Notes: generated by a model not told the origin, from the letters alone. DNA of 64,000 bases from Sphingobium sp. Leaf26 (GCF_001421665.1 NZ_LMKV01000028.1:186857-250856), one strand, 5' to 3'; positions 36,130 to 45,327 are shown, numbered from the stretch's first letter. Numbers and translations are program-made.

Positions 36130-36141
36130 TTATCGATAATT
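36122..36141. promoter_or_regulatory. GntR-type motif at the 3' end of gntR
   Basis: GTCAAATTTTATCGATAATT differs at one base from the site before the TonB receptor. Its core TTATCGATAA is a perfect 10-bp palindrome and includes the last codons and stop of gntR. Confidence 0.55.
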
Positions 36142-36852
36142 ACTACCAGGGAGTCCTTGCTCTTCAAATAGTCGGTCGACCAGGGCCGCCGTTCGGCGCA
36201 CATGGGTTTGGCAAAGTTCAAGCACATCATTGGTCCGGCGATTGATCGCGGCGTCCGCCATTTCTGCATGTTCGTTCGACGTCGGGCGATGCGGCGCTTC
36301 ACGGTTTTGCTGGGCAAGCAGCCGGTAGCGCTCGGAAAAATCGAAGAGAGTGTCCATGAAATCCACCAATGGAGGTGAGCCGGCCGCTGCAATGATCGAA
36401 CGATGAAAGTCTCGATGTGCCATCCTCGCTGCCGGATTTAGCCGCGCAGGGTCGCCCACCAGCCACTGGGCGCGATTGAGCCGGTGGAGACAGATGACGA
36501 TATTCTCCTCCCACTGGGTATCGCCTTGTTCAAGCGATCGGGGGATCAAGATGCCGTATAAGGAGCAACGGGCGTCGGTCAGCTCATGCAAATCCTCTTG
36601 CGACACTGGAGCAACGACGAAGCCTCGCTGATCGAATTGCACGACCAGCTTTTCCATCGAGAGACGGTTCAGTGCCTCTCGAATCGGTGATGTTCCCAGA
36701 TCATAGCGCTGCTTGAGCTGTTCGATGCGCAATTTCTCACCGGGAGCCAGAGCTCCGGTGACGATCTCGTCGCGGATTTGCTCGTAGATCGAGGACGCAA
36801 GCGTTGCCCTTCCGTTTGCCTCGTCACCCAGATTCCGCCGGCCCATTGTCAC
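36130..36852 (-). CDS. GntR-family (FCD domain) transcriptional regulator
   Basis: A 240-residue regulator. The N-terminal winged helix reads ASSIYEQIRDEIVTGALAPG, then LGTSPIREALNRLSMEKLVV, the standard GntR recognition region. The C-terminal FCD ligand domain includes AHRDFHRSIIAAAGS with metal-binding histidines. It is divergent from the FAD monooxygenase operon, with an ATCGATAAT motif between them, so autoregulation and control of that operon are likely. FCD regulators commonly respond to small organic acids, which would suit a lower-pathway intermediate. Confidence 0.92.
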   Translation of the reverse strand: MTMGRRNLGDEANGRATLASSIYEQIRDEIVTGALAPGEKLRIEQLKQRYDLGTSPIREALNRLSMEKLVVQFDQRGFVVAPVSQEDLHELTDARCSLYGILIPRSLEQGDTQWEENIVICLHRLNRAQWLVGDPARLNPAARMAHRDFHRSIIAAAGSPPLVDFMDTLFDFSERYRLLAQQNREAPHRPTSNEHAEMADAAINRRTNDVLELCQTHVRRTAALVDRLFEEQGLPGSNYR

Positions 36853-36902
36853 TCCTTATAGATTTTGGCCGTTCTGCCACATTTTCCGTTGCTGCGCGAA
36901 AA

Positions 36903-36922
36903 ATTTTGAATTAATCGATAAT
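36903..36922. promoter_or_regulatory. GntR-type motif in the gntR / FAD monooxygenase divergent promoter
   Basis: ATTAATCGATAAT (36910-36922) lies in an AT-rich stretch between gntR (start 36852) and the FAD monooxygenase (start 36971). A second partial copy TTGTCGATAAAC follows at 36941. It shares the core with the sites at 34246, 36122 and 23713. Confidence 0.6.
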
Positions 36923-36970
36923 ATGATTCAACAATAAAAGTTGTCGATAAACGAGATGGAAGGGGGCATA

Positions 36971-38476
36971 GTGGCAATCCAGCCAAAATCCTATGATGTC
37001 TGCATTGCCGGATTTGGTCCGGTAGGCGCAGTTCTGGCAGCACTGCTCGGCGCGCAAGGGCGATCGGTCGTTGTCCTGGAGCGCGATCAGGGCCCCTTCC
37101 CCCTCCCGCGCGCAGCGCACATCGATGGCGAAACCATGCGCACGTTCCAAGCACTTGGGATTGTCGAAGATGTCGAGCCCCATGTGCGGCCCGCCCCCGC
37201 CTATCAGTTCGTGAGTGCGAATGCAGACATATTGATCGACGTTCCGGCTGGTGAAGTGGGTGCGGACGGATGGTTCACCCATTATATGATCTACCAGCCA
37301 GGCATCGAAAAGGCCCTGCGCCAACGCTGCGCTGCGCTGCCTAATGTCGAGTTGCGGCTTGGCTCCCGCCTGTCTGGCCTGATGGATGACGGCGACGGCG
37401 TGACCGTGACCTACAATGGTCCCGGCGGCGCCGAAGAGAGCTTGCATGCAGCACTGCTGGTCGGTTGCGATGGTGCTTCCAGCTTGGTGCGTTCGCTCGT
37501 CAACATCGAGCTGGACGATTATGGGTTCGACGAGCCCTGGCTGGTGCTTGACGTGGCGGTCGATGACGACAGCCGTGTCCCGGCGCAATGCTACCAATAT
37601 TGCGATCCTCGTCGGCCTGTGACCTACACCCCCATGGGACCAGGACGCAATCGCTGGGAATTCATGATCCTTCCTCACGAAACACCCGAGGCAATGATGG
37701 AGGAGGCGGCGGTCGCTCGGCTGCTGGCCCCATGGGGCGGCCTCGATGGCCTTCACGTCGAGCGCCGTGCCGTCTATCATTTTCACGGGTTGATTGCCCG
37801 CGAATGGCGCAGAGGGCGGGTTCTACTCGCTGGTGATTCCGCGCATCAGATGCCGCCTTTCGCGGGGCAGGGGATGTGCTCAGGCATCCGCGACGCCGCC
37901 AACCTGGCTTGGAAGATTGCCGCGGCCCTTAATGGGGGTCCATTCGACATCTTGCTCGAAAGCTATGAGCAGGAGCGCGCACCGCATGCCCGCGGGATCG
38001 TGGAGATGGCAATTGCTGCAGGGCGGGCCGTCTGCACGCTGGACTTTGATGCGGCGCGGGCGCGCGACGAACGCGCACGGCAGGATCGACTGAACGGCGT
38101 CGCACCGCCCGCCTTGCAGTTGCCTCCGCTTGGAAAGAGCCCCCTCCTTGGCAGTGGTCATTCGGCCGGCCAGCATTTCCCCCAGTTCATTGGTCCCGAC
38201 GGTAGCCGCCTCGATGATGTCCTGGGCCAAGGGCCATGGCTGATCGAACATCGCGGCACCGGCGAACCGAAAGTCTGCGTGGGCCAGATCGGCATCGATC
38301 ACCCGGCGCTCGCGCCGTTCGCAGACGACTTGAGCGCATGGTTCGACCAAAACAGGGCGTCGGGCGCGGTACTCGTGCGGCCCGACCGCGTCATTTTCGA
38401 CACTGGTACGCCGGGGGCGTTGTGGTCCGCCTGGACCGAGCGTGTCGAATCCCCCGCCCGACATGAGGTATCATGA
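36971..38476 (+). CDS. FAD-dependent aromatic hydroxylase (MhpA/PheA-type), copy 2
   Basis: Class A flavin monooxygenase, 501 residues, predicted to hydroxylate a phenolic ring. Motifs: [13 protein letters not shown] for ADP binding, [10 protein letters not shown] (DG motif) and [20 protein letters not shown] (GD motif). Paralogous to the copy at 18413; [12 protein letters not shown] and RFHG/HFHGL segments are shared. The GTG at 36971 was chosen for the AAGGGGG four bases upstream; ATG at 36956 and TTG at 36941 are alternatives. It begins an operon with a GST and an FAH gene and is divergent from gntR. Confidence 0.92.
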   Translation: MAIQPKSYDVCIAGFGPVGAVLAALLGAQGRSVVVLERDQGPFPLPRAAHIDGETMRTFQALGIVEDVEPHVRPAPAYQFVSANADILIDVPAGEVGADGWFTHYMIYQPGIEKALRQRCAALPNVELRLGSRLSGLMDDGDGVTVTYNGPGGAEESLHAALLVGCDGASSLVRSLVNIELDDYGFDEPWLVLDVAVDDDSRVPAQCYQYCDPRRPVTYTPMGPGRNRWEFMILPHETPEAMMEEAAVARLLAPWGGLDGLHVERRAVYHFHGLIAREWRRGRVLLAGDSAHQMPPFAGQGMCSGIRDAANLAWKIAAALNGGPFDILLESYEQERAPHARGIVEMAIAAGRAVCTLDFDAARARDERARQDRLNGVAPPALQLPPLGKSPLLGSGHSAGQHFPQFIGPDGSRLDDVLGQGPWLIEHRGTGEPKVCVGQIGIDHPALAPFADDLSAWFDQNRASGAVLVRPDRVIFDTGTPGALWSAWTERVESPARHEVS

Positions 38477-39153
38477 TGATTGAATTCTACACCGCCTCGA
38501 CCCCAAATGGCTGGAAGGTCGCCATCACCCTTGAGGAACTCGCGCTACCTTACGAGGTCCACGCGCTCGATCTATCGGCGAACGACCAGAAGCAACCGGA
38601 CTATCTGCGCATCAACCCCAACGGTCGCATTCCCGCCATCGTGGATGTAGATGCCGAAGGGGGACCGTTCGCTGTTTTCGAATCCGGCGCGATCCTCATG
38701 TACCTTGCGCATAAGGCGGGGCGCCTCCTGCCCTTGGACGCACGAGGGCAATCCGAAGCGCTGCAATGGGTCATGTTCCAGGCTTCGGGGCTGGGACCCA
38801 TGATGGGCCAGGCGGGGGTGTTCCTGCGCTACGCGAAGGAGAAGATTCCCTTTGCGATCGACCGGTACCAACGCGAGACACGGCGCCTGCTGGAGGTTCT
38901 CGACCGTCGCCTGGCGAGCCGCGAATGGCTGGTGGGCGACGCCTATTCGGTTGCGGATATCGCACATTGGAGCTGGGCCCATACCCATGGCTTCGTCGGC
39001 GTCGAAGCACAGGGGCTCGATCATTTCGCGGCGTGGCTAGCGCGCGTCGCGGCGCGTCCGGCGGTCCAACGTGGCCTGTCCGTGCCCAAGCGTATCGATC
39101 TCAATACGATCGACGAGGCAGAAATCGAGCGCCGGCGGGGCAACCTCGCCTGA
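38473..39153 (+). CDS. Nu-class glutathione S-transferase
   Basis: A 226-residue GST of the YfcG/YghU (Nu) type, recognisable by [14 protein letters not shown], the [11 protein letters not shown] loop and [11 protein letters not shown]. Nu-class enzymes can bind two glutathiones and have disulfide reductase or glutathione-lyase activity; in sphingomonads members release glutathione from the thioether formed by beta-etherases (known for Novosphingobium, from memory). The ATG overlaps the monooxygenase stop, and GAGG precedes it. Such a glutathione-removing step would complete the etherase pathway; this is inference. Confidence 0.88.
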   Translation: MMIEFYTASTPNGWKVAITLEELALPYEVHALDLSANDQKQPDYLRINPNGRIPAIVDVDAEGGPFAVFESGAILMYLAHKAGRLLPLDARGQSEALQWVMFQASGLGPMMGQAGVFLRYAKEKIPFAIDRYQRETRRLLEVLDRRLASREWLVGDAYSVADIAHWSWAHTHGFVGVEAQGLDHFAAWLARVAARPAVQRGLSVPKRIDLNTIDEAEIERRRGNLA

Positions 39154-39183
39154 TCTTACCTTAATCTTGAAATGGAAAATGCC

Positions 39184-40041
39184 ATGAAACTTGCACGATT
39201 TACAGCCAACGGGACAACGCGTATCGGGAAGGTGGTCGATGACCAGATCGTGGACCTGTCGCAGGTGCCCGGCGTAACCGGCTCGATGCGCCAACTTCTC
39301 GAGGACCTGCCTCGCCTTCGTGATAGTTTGGAGAGGGCCACCGATCCCGCGCTGCCGTTGGCCTCGGTTCGCCTTGAAGCACCGATCGCCGACCCGCAGA
39401 AGTTCCTTGCCATCGGCATGAACTACAAGGCCCATGCGGAGGAGGCGGCAGCCGCCGGAATTTCCACGCCCAAAAGCCAGCTTTGGTTCAACAAGCAGGT
39501 AAGCTGCATTGCCGGTCCGAGCGACGCCATCGTCCGGCCTCAAGTCTCGGACAAGCTCGACTATGAAGCCGAGCTGGCCTATGTGATCGGCAAGCGTTGC
39601 CGCCATGTCGATGCCAAGGATGCGCTTGACGTGGTTGCGGGATATATGGTCGCGAACGATGTTTCGGTACGTGACTGGCAGCATCGTTCGCCGACCTACA
39701 CGTTGGGCAAGTCGTTCGACACCCATGGTCCGATTGGGCCTTGGATCACGACTGCGGATGAAGTCGCCGATGCGCAGGATCTGTCGATACGCCTGACTGT
39801 CGATGGGGTGGAGCGCCAACAAGCGCGCACGAATGATCTTATCTACGGTATCGCCGAGCAGATCGCTTATCTGACAACGGTCATGACCCTTTACCCGGGC
39901 GACGTCATCGCGACCGGCACGCCATCGGGCGTGGCCGCGGTCGATGAAAATTGGTTGAAGCCAGGGCAGGTCGTGCGGGTCGAGATCGAAAAGCTCGGGG
40001 CTATCGAAAACACGGTCGAGGCAGAGGTCGTCGCTGCATAG
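39184..40041 (+). CDS. FAH-family hydrolase / isomerase, copy 2
   Basis: A 285-residue fumarylacetoacetate hydrolase-fold enzyme of the fumarylpyruvate-hydrolase or 2-hydroxyhepta-diene-dioate-isomerase type. Visible landmarks: FLAIGMNYKAHAEEA, the metal-binding LDYEAELAYVIGK, NDVSVRDWQ, and the GDVIATGTPSGV motif near the C-terminus. It probably hydrolyses or isomerises the product of meta- or gentisate-type cleavage. The ATG at 39184 with GGAAA upstream is preferred over 39172. A hairpin (TTGCCGGT/ACCGGCAA, about 40178-40220) after the gene may end the operon. Confidence 0.9.
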   Translation: MKLARFTANGTTRIGKVVDDQIVDLSQVPGVTGSMRQLLEDLPRLRDSLERATDPALPLASVRLEAPIADPQKFLAIGMNYKAHAEEAAAAGISTPKSQLWFNKQVSCIAGPSDAIVRPQVSDKLDYEAELAYVIGKRCRHVDAKDALDVVAGYMVANDVSVRDWQHRSPTYTLGKSFDTHGPIGPWITTADEVADAQDLSIRLTVDGVERQQARTNDLIYGIAEQIAYLTTVMTLYPGDVIATGTPSGVAAVDENWLKPGQVVRVEIEKLGAIENTVEAEVVAA

Positions 40042-40306
40042 TTCGGTGCAGGTTTGATGACCGCCGCGATCGTACGGCTGGCGGCTTCGTAAAGTTGCGC
40101 TTGGTCAGGTCCGTAGCGTCGTCTCTCGTCGCTGTACGACGGGACCAGGACAAGTGCAGCTTTACCACCGCCCGCTTGCCGGTTCCAGTGCCTCGGGGGA
40201 CGGCGCCGGGACCGGCAAAAGTCAGTTATTCGCTGCGAATGCACGTTGGTAAGAGAATTGGGTTACCTGAGCCGACGCCGCAGCGACCATAGTCGCGAGC
40301 GTCCCG

Positions 40307-41098
40307 ATGTCACTTCCGGTCGACATGACGAGGTCCTTCATCGACGCTGTACGAGCGGTCGATACGGTCGGTGGTCTACAGTCACTCATGAGCGAAGTGG
40401 CGACTGTCATGGGGTGCCGCTACTATGCGCTGGTTCATCATGACCGGTTGCCCGATCACTATGACCCGCGCCTCATACGATATCCCCCAGCCGTGATCGA
40501 CTATCTCAGCGGCCGTCAGGCGTGCCGGCGCGATCCTGTCCTGCGCGGATGCATCTTTGCGGATTCGGCCTTCTTATGGTCGGAGCTCGGTTCCATCATC
40601 ACCCTCGACGGTAAGGATCGCGCCGCTTTCGCATTCGGTGCCAGCGAGGGCCTGAATGAAGGGATCACGGTTCCCTGTTCCCGTCTGGGCGAGAGCCTGG
40701 GCTCATGCACCTTTGCCGGCATACGGCGGGCCGAAGATGCCCATCGGCTGCTGGGCGCAGTCCAGATGATCGGTGTATTTGCGTTTCAGGCGGCCCGGCG
40801 CGTGCTGGGCTACCCTCAACGCCTCGTGATGCCCCCTGCGCGATTGCATCCTCGTCCGAGGGATTGTGTGGTGCTGGCTGGGCGCGGCTATTCCAACAAG
40901 GAGATCGCTCGCTGCCTGCATCTCGCACCGCGTACGGTCGATGGTTATCTCACGGAGGCGCGCCGCCTTTTCGATGCGCACGATCGAACGGAACTGGTCG
41001 TCAGCGCCGTCCTGGCAGGCGAGGTGGGGCTCCATGAGTTGAGGCGCGATCGTTCCGGGTTCCCGCCTCCCAGGGCACGGAAGCCTGGCCAAGAATGA
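40307..41098 (+). CDS. LuxR-type regulator with autoinducer-binding-like domain (solo)
   Basis: A 263-residue regulator. The N-terminal half aligns with autoinducer-binding domains (CRYYALVHHD, RRDPVLRGC, FLWSELG) and the C-terminal half is a LuxR HTH (PRPRDCVVLAGRGYSNKEIARCL, then APRTVDGYLTEARRLF). Asp76 and Trp91 of the ligand pocket are kept, but the Trp57 equivalent of TraR is Val63 and the Tyr61 equivalent is Leu67. No luxI-type synthase is present in the window. It may sense a plant- or lignin-derived compound. It stands alone downstream of the FAH gene. Confidence 0.87.
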   Translation: MSLPVDMTRSFIDAVRAVDTVGGLQSLMSEVATVMGCRYYALVHHDRLPDHYDPRLIRYPPAVIDYLSGRQACRRDPVLRGCIFADSAFLWSELGSIITLDGKDRAAFAFGASEGLNEGITVPCSRLGESLGSCTFAGIRRAEDAHRLLGAVQMIGVFAFQAARRVLGYPQRLVMPPARLHPRPRDCVVLAGRGYSNKEIARCLHLAPRTVDGYLTEARRLFDAHDRTELVVSAVLAGEVGLHELRRDRSGFPPPRARKPGQE

Positions 41099-41614
41099 GC
41101 CCCACACTACCGTCTTTGACAAGAGGCGTGCGCGTCACGCGGCGAATGGCATGGTATCCGACCAAGACCATCGCACCCTCGTTTAGTCTGAGCGCGCGCG
41201 GGACCTGTGGCCTGATCACCGACAGGCAAGCCGGTAGTGCGGGCACGCCGGCAGCCCATGCAGATCCATGATGGCCATGACCGGACGGGGCACCGATGCG
41301 CTTGAGCGTAAGAAACGGTAACGTAACAGCGCGAAGCGGGTGTGGCCCGCTCGATCCCAACCGCCCAGGCACTGTCCTGCGCGAAGGCAGCAGGCGTAAG
41401 TTCACGCCGACAGCTATGCATCTCGTGGGATCGAGAAGCGGATCAAAGCGAGCTGTCCATCCACCTTGTCGAGGATTGCGGTTACCGCGCTGCGCTTGCA
41501 GCGGCCAGCCCAGCCTGCGACAACGAGCCCTGCTGACGGATATCTCCCTGGATCGGACATTTGAAAGAGCCGGCGGCATCGCTCCTCACAATTCTGGCCC
41601 TTTTCCGAGGTCCC
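41099..41614. other. Region between convergent luxR-type and marR genes, no gene recognised
   Basis: About 515 bases with only chance open frames on both strands, none resembling a known family. No repeat or operator motif was seen. It simply separates two regulator genes that point towards each other. Confidence 0.45.
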
Positions 41615-42130
41615 TCAACCCATGTTGTAGCTGTTACGCACGCCAAGCAGCTTGCTGAGCAAGCGAAGGAGAGTCAGGCGTTCCTCGTCGTCGAGCGCGA
41701 CCAGGATTTTCGACTGCAATTGTTCAAGGACAATCAACTGCCCTTCGGCAATTTCCTTGCCAAGCGGGGTGGCGGTCACGAGGTAGCCACGCCGTGAGCG
41801 GCTGCTGCGGGATCGGGTTATATAGCCTATGGCCTCCAGCTTACCGATCACGACCCCTGCGGTCGCGCGGTCGTAGCCAACGATCTGGGCCAACTCGGCC
41901 TGCTCCAAATCCGGTATGAGAGTGGCCACGGTAAGAACGACGAATTGGGCGCGCGTGAGTTTGGTTCCGCCTGTATCGATCTCGAATTCCTGGGTGATGC
42001 GCTGCTCCAGGCGTCGGGTGAGATAACCAATCGAGTTGTAGATCGGCATCATGCGGCGGCGCACCACATCCTCCCTGACGGGCGGACCGGCAGTCTGCAG
42101 ATTGGCTGTGGCGTCCTTCTTTTTCCCCAT
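41615..42130 (-). CDS. MarR-family transcriptional regulator, paralogue 2
   Basis: A 171-residue winged-helix regulator. The HTH (LEQAELAQIVGYDRATAGVVIGKLEAIGYI) and wing (RSSRSRRGYLVTATPLGK) are almost the same as in the protein at 12992, and both end in a LLSKxLxVRNSY segment. The ATG at 42130 follows GGGAAGAGAAT; the longer frame upstream has no ribosome site. A copy of the 14-bp palindrome lies 218 bp upstream, in the region shared with the divergent MFS gene. Two near-identical DNA-binding helices suggest overlapping target sets with different ligands. Confidence 0.93.
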   Translation of the reverse strand: MGKKKDATANLQTAGPPVREDVVRRRMMPIYNSIGYLTRRLEQRITQEFEIDTGGTKLTRAQFVVLTVATLIPDLEQAELAQIVGYDRATAGVVIGKLEAIGYITRSRSSRSRRGYLVTATPLGKEIAEGQLIVLEQLQSKILVALDDEERLTLLRLLSKLLGVRNSYNMG

Positions 42131-42827
42131 ATTCTCTTCCCGTCGTGACCAATCTAAGTGGAGAGCCCGAGGGCTTCTATGCGCCGGTGAACCCATAGTG
42201 CAATGCTGCAGCACGCCGGCCGCACCGAAGCATGGCCCTGAATGCCATGGTGACGTGGATGAAGACAGCCCTTGGCGCTGTCATTCATTTACGGTGCGTT
42301 AAGCGCGATGTGCTTGGGCACTCTTGCATCTACCGTCATTCCCATTAATATGAATACATACTATGAGAATTTTGCGGGCGCGTGGAAGCCCTCTTGAAAG
42401 ACAGGGGAGGATGTTATCGCTTGCTTTGCAGCGAACAACGTAAGGGATGCCGGCAAACCGGCGTTGGCTTTCCATAGAAAGTCCAGAGCATTGAAATGGC
42501 CTGGGTTCCCGCGCCTTCTGTGGTGACCTTGGTCCACAGCCCTTCCACGCCAAGCATGAACTTGGATGACTGGTCAGCATCTCCCGGGGACAAAGGCGCA
42601 AGAGCGACGCGTGCCACGGAACGGTGGACCAGCATCACCCCAAGCCAGCCACTTCATGCTCACGGTCGGTGTCATTGCCAATGCGATGACAGAAGAGAAA
42701 GCATGGAATGGACCATCCGCGGTCAGACCAGTCTCACCGCAAACTATATGGAATATTAGCGTCGCCTTTCCTGCGGCATGCTCGCCGCACTTCGCCAACT
42801 TCAAGCCCAAGCCCGTGGGAGAGAAAA
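42131..42827. promoter_or_regulatory. Divergent region marR2 / MFS with palindrome copy 4
   Basis: About 700 bases without a supportable gene. ATATGAATACATAC at 42348-42361 (GTATGTATTCATAT on the other strand) is copy 4 of the shared motif. The stretch 42380-42800 has weak open frames on both strands that look like decayed coding sequence but match no family I know. Confidence 0.5.
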
Positions 42828-44132
42828 ATGCGCCAGCCTGCCGCGATATCTGGAGAGACGATCCGACCGGTCTTTTATGGCTGGAGGGTCGTCGCGGTCC
42901 TCTGGCTCCTTTTGTTCGTCAACCTGGGCTTTACGACCTACGGGTCAGGGATCCTTAATACCGCCATGGCGGAGTCGATGTTGTTCGATGGCAGGAGCCT
43001 AGGACTCTCCTTTTCCGCCTTTTTGCTCTTCCTGGGACTTCCCGCCCCGTTGGTCGCCTGGTGCATCGGACGCCTGGGCCTGCGGTCGGTCATCCTTATC
43101 GGCACGGCCCTAGTTTTTACAGGTGCACTGAGCATGGCAACGATCGTTAAGACGCCGATTGGGTCGGCCCTGGCCTTCGGGGTCATTCTAGGGTCAGGTG
43201 TTGCGTTCGGCGGGACATTGGTAGGACAGGTGGCGATCGGCCGATGGTTCGTCAGGCGCCGCGCCCTCGCGCTCTCCATCATGTTCTCAGCCAATGGTGT
43301 AGGGGGACTTGTCGCAGCACCTTTGCTGAACCACGCGGTCGAGGAAATGGGTGGTTGGCGGTCGGGCTGGCAAATTCTCGCTGCATCCAGTCTTGTCGTT
43401 GGGGTTATCGCCGCGATCGTGATGCGCGAATCTCCGGCACAACTGGGACAGGCTCCCGATGGGGATCCCGCCGGTGTTGCGCTGCCGGCGGCGCGCGTCC
43501 ACATCACCAACCATCAATTTACCGCCGGCCAGGCCATCCGGACATTCAGTTTCTGGATGATTGGGGTGGCCTCGATCACGAACTGCGCCGCCCTGTCCCT
43601 GGTTTTGTCCCATGGCGTGGCAAGCCTGCGAAGTCTGGGCCATAGCAGTTACGAAGCCGCGCTGGGGGTATCGCTGCTTTCCGCCAGCACGCTGGTCGGC
43701 AAGATGCTGCTCGGTGCAATGGGGGACAGGGTTGAACCGCGCAAGCTGTGGATGTTGGCGAGCCTTTTGATGGTCGGGGGGCTGAGCGCGATGCCTTATG
43801 CGTCCTCTACGGTCGGGCTGGTCGCCTATGCCATCATGTTCGGACTGGGTTTTGGTGGGGCTATCGTCCTGCAAAGTGCCGTCCTCCTCAATCATTTCGG
43901 CGTCAAGGCGTTCGCTCCGCTGATCGCGCTCATCCTCCTGCTTCAGACGTTGGTAGGTGCTCTCGTTCCCGTAGCCGCCGGTCATTTTGAAACGATCCTT
44001 GGCGGATACACGCTTGTGTTCTGGGCCACCGCATTGCTGGCAGCTATTGCGGTTCCCGCGCTCGGCTTCGCCAAGCCTTCCCGTGCGCCTGACAGCGTCG
44101 GCGGCGCTTCGCCGGCTTTGAGCGAAGCCTAG
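42828..44132 (+). CDS. MFS transporter (monocarboxylate/oxalate-type)
   Basis: A 434-residue permease with 12 helices of the oxalate:formate / monocarboxylate branch of the MFS: FYGWRVVAVLWLLLFVNLGF in helix 1, VAWCIGRLGLRSVILIG as the 2-3 loop signature, and VGQVAIGRWFVRRRALALSIMFSANGVGG in helices 4-5. The ATG at 42828 with GGGAGA upstream is preferred to a longer frame. It is 78 bp from the isochorismatase-like gene, so they probably form an operon. Carriers of this type often move aromatic or short organic acids. Confidence 0.88.
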   Translation: MRQPAAISGETIRPVFYGWRVVAVLWLLLFVNLGFTTYGSGILNTAMAESMLFDGRSLGLSFSAFLLFLGLPAPLVAWCIGRLGLRSVILIGTALVFTGALSMATIVKTPIGSALAFGVILGSGVAFGGTLVGQVAIGRWFVRRRALALSIMFSANGVGGLVAAPLLNHAVEEMGGWRSGWQILAASSLVVGVIAAIVMRESPAQLGQAPDGDPAGVALPAARVHITNHQFTAGQAIRTFSFWMIGVASITNCAALSLVLSHGVASLRSLGHSSYEAALGVSLLSASTLVGKMLLGAMGDRVEPRKLWMLASLLMVGGLSAMPYASSTVGLVAYAIMFGLGFGGAIVLQSAVLLNHFGVKAFAPLIALILLLQTLVGALVPVAAGHFETILGGYTLVFWATALLAAIAVPALGFAKPSRAPDSVGGASPALSEA

Positions 44133-44210
44133 ATTAAGATCGTTTTGTCGCACTGTCTGGCGGACGCCTGGCGCATACGATGCGCGTGAGCAGCAAGAAG
44201 AGGAGAGATA

Positions 44211-44903
44211 ATGCACAAGGTCCGCTTGAGCGCTGCTGTCGAGGCACGTTTGCTCGATCGAGGCGAAGGGCGCCTGTTTCGCTTCGAGCGAATTGATGCC
44301 CGGCGAACGGCGCATATCGTCATAGACCTGCAAAACGGCTTCCTCGCGCCTGGGGCCCTCCTGGAAATCCCTGAAGCACGCGATATCATTCCCAATGTGA
44401 ACGCCATCAGCGCGACCGTCCGCGAGAATGGTGCGCTCAATGTCTTCATTCGCTTCGCCACCTCCTTCACCGACGTGCGCGAGTGGTCGACCTTCTACGA
44501 GACCTTCCCCAATGGTGCGGGAGCTGCGCACCGGGAAGCGTTCGCACCCGGCGCGATGCCCTGGAGATTATGGCCAGCTCTCGACGTCGTTGAGCCAATC
44601 GACACCATCGTCGACAAACGGCGCTTTAGTGCATTTGTACCCGGCACCTGTGATCTCGACGGCATCCTGCGTACCCGTGGGATAGATACACTCATCGTGA
44701 CCGGAACGCTTACCAATTGCTGTTGCGAGGCCACGGCGCGGGATGCCATGCAGAGGAACTACCGCGTCATCGTTGCGAGCGATGCGACCGCCGCCATGAG
44801 CGATGCGGAGCATAATGCCAGCCTGGATTCGATGCGCGACGTGTTCGCAGATGTTCGATCGACAGCAGATATCATCACGCTGCTCGAGGGAGGATCAGTT
44901 TAG
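44211..44903 (+). CDS. Isochorismatase-like cysteine hydrolase
   Basis: A 230-residue alpha/beta hydrolase of the isochorismatase superfamily, which splits C-N or vinyl-ether bonds. The triad is visible: Asp39 (VIDLQNGF), Lys136 (VDKRRFSAF) and Cys171 (TGTLTNCCCEATARDAM). Many members hydrolyse amides (N-carbamoylsarcosine, nicotinamide, maleamate); the substrate here is not apparent. AAGAGGAGAGATA precedes the ATG. The gene follows an MFS transporter and may process the imported compound. Confidence 0.88.
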   Translation: MHKVRLSAAVEARLLDRGEGRLFRFERIDARRTAHIVIDLQNGFLAPGALLEIPEARDIIPNVNAISATVRENGALNVFIRFATSFTDVREWSTFYETFPNGAGAAHREAFAPGAMPWRLWPALDVVEPIDTIVDKRRFSAFVPGTCDLDGILRTRGIDTLIVTGTLTNCCCEATARDAMQRNYRVIVASDATAAMSDAEHNASLDSMRDVFADVRSTADIITLLEGGSV

Positions 44904-44976
44904 GATCGACAGTGTAGGTGGAGAAGCGAAGGCCTGGGCATTGGTCATCGATAAAGGATGCTTCGACCGGCGAGGC

Positions 44977-45327
44977 TCAACCGCCGAGCACCCATTGCAG
45001 TGCGTCTGCCTCCGTTTGGAATGCCCTGCAGGTATCGCTGTCTGGAAAGGCGCGCAGACCCTGAAGTCGTGCCAGGCCTGTCGGCATGATCAACGCGGCA
45101 CGGTGCGGGGCGTCAATATCGTCGAGTGCATCCTGCAGCATGGCGACCACGCGGGCTGTCTGTACCAGCATCGCCCGTGCATCGATGATGGCGCCGTCGA
45201 ACTCGTTCGAACATGAGCAAGCGTTGCGCAAATCCGTACGAAATGCGTGCGCAGTCGCTTCTGTCCAAAAGTCACGCAAATGAATCCGCAGGCAGCGGAC
45301 GTCCTTGTCGCAGGAGATGGTGTACAT
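44977..45327 (-). CDS. STAS/SpoIIAA-like small protein
   Basis: A 116-residue protein with a STAS-like pattern: alternating strand MYTISCDKDVRCLRIHL, helix, then FDGAIIDARAMLVQTARVVAMLQDAL and HRAALIMPTGLARLQGLRAF, ending FQTEADALQWVLG. Similar SpoIIAA-like proteins in sphingomonads are uncharacterised; the usual phosphorylatable Ser is not evident, so anti-sigma antagonism cannot be assumed. It lies 14 bp downstream of the FAD monooxygenase on the same strand and is the last gene of that series. Start codon ATG with GGA upstream. Confidence 0.7.
   Translation of the reverse strand: MYTISCDKDVRCLRIHLRDFWTEATAHAFRTDLRNACSCSNEFDGAIIDARAMLVQTARVVAMLQDALDDIDAPHRAALIMPTGLARLQGLRAFPDSDTCRAFQTEADALQWVLGG

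Noticed and set aside
43287-44531. Minus-strand frame of 414 codons opposite the MFS and isochorismatase genes
   Set aside because: Antisense shadow of two well-supported genes; composition is typical of GC-rich complementary frames.
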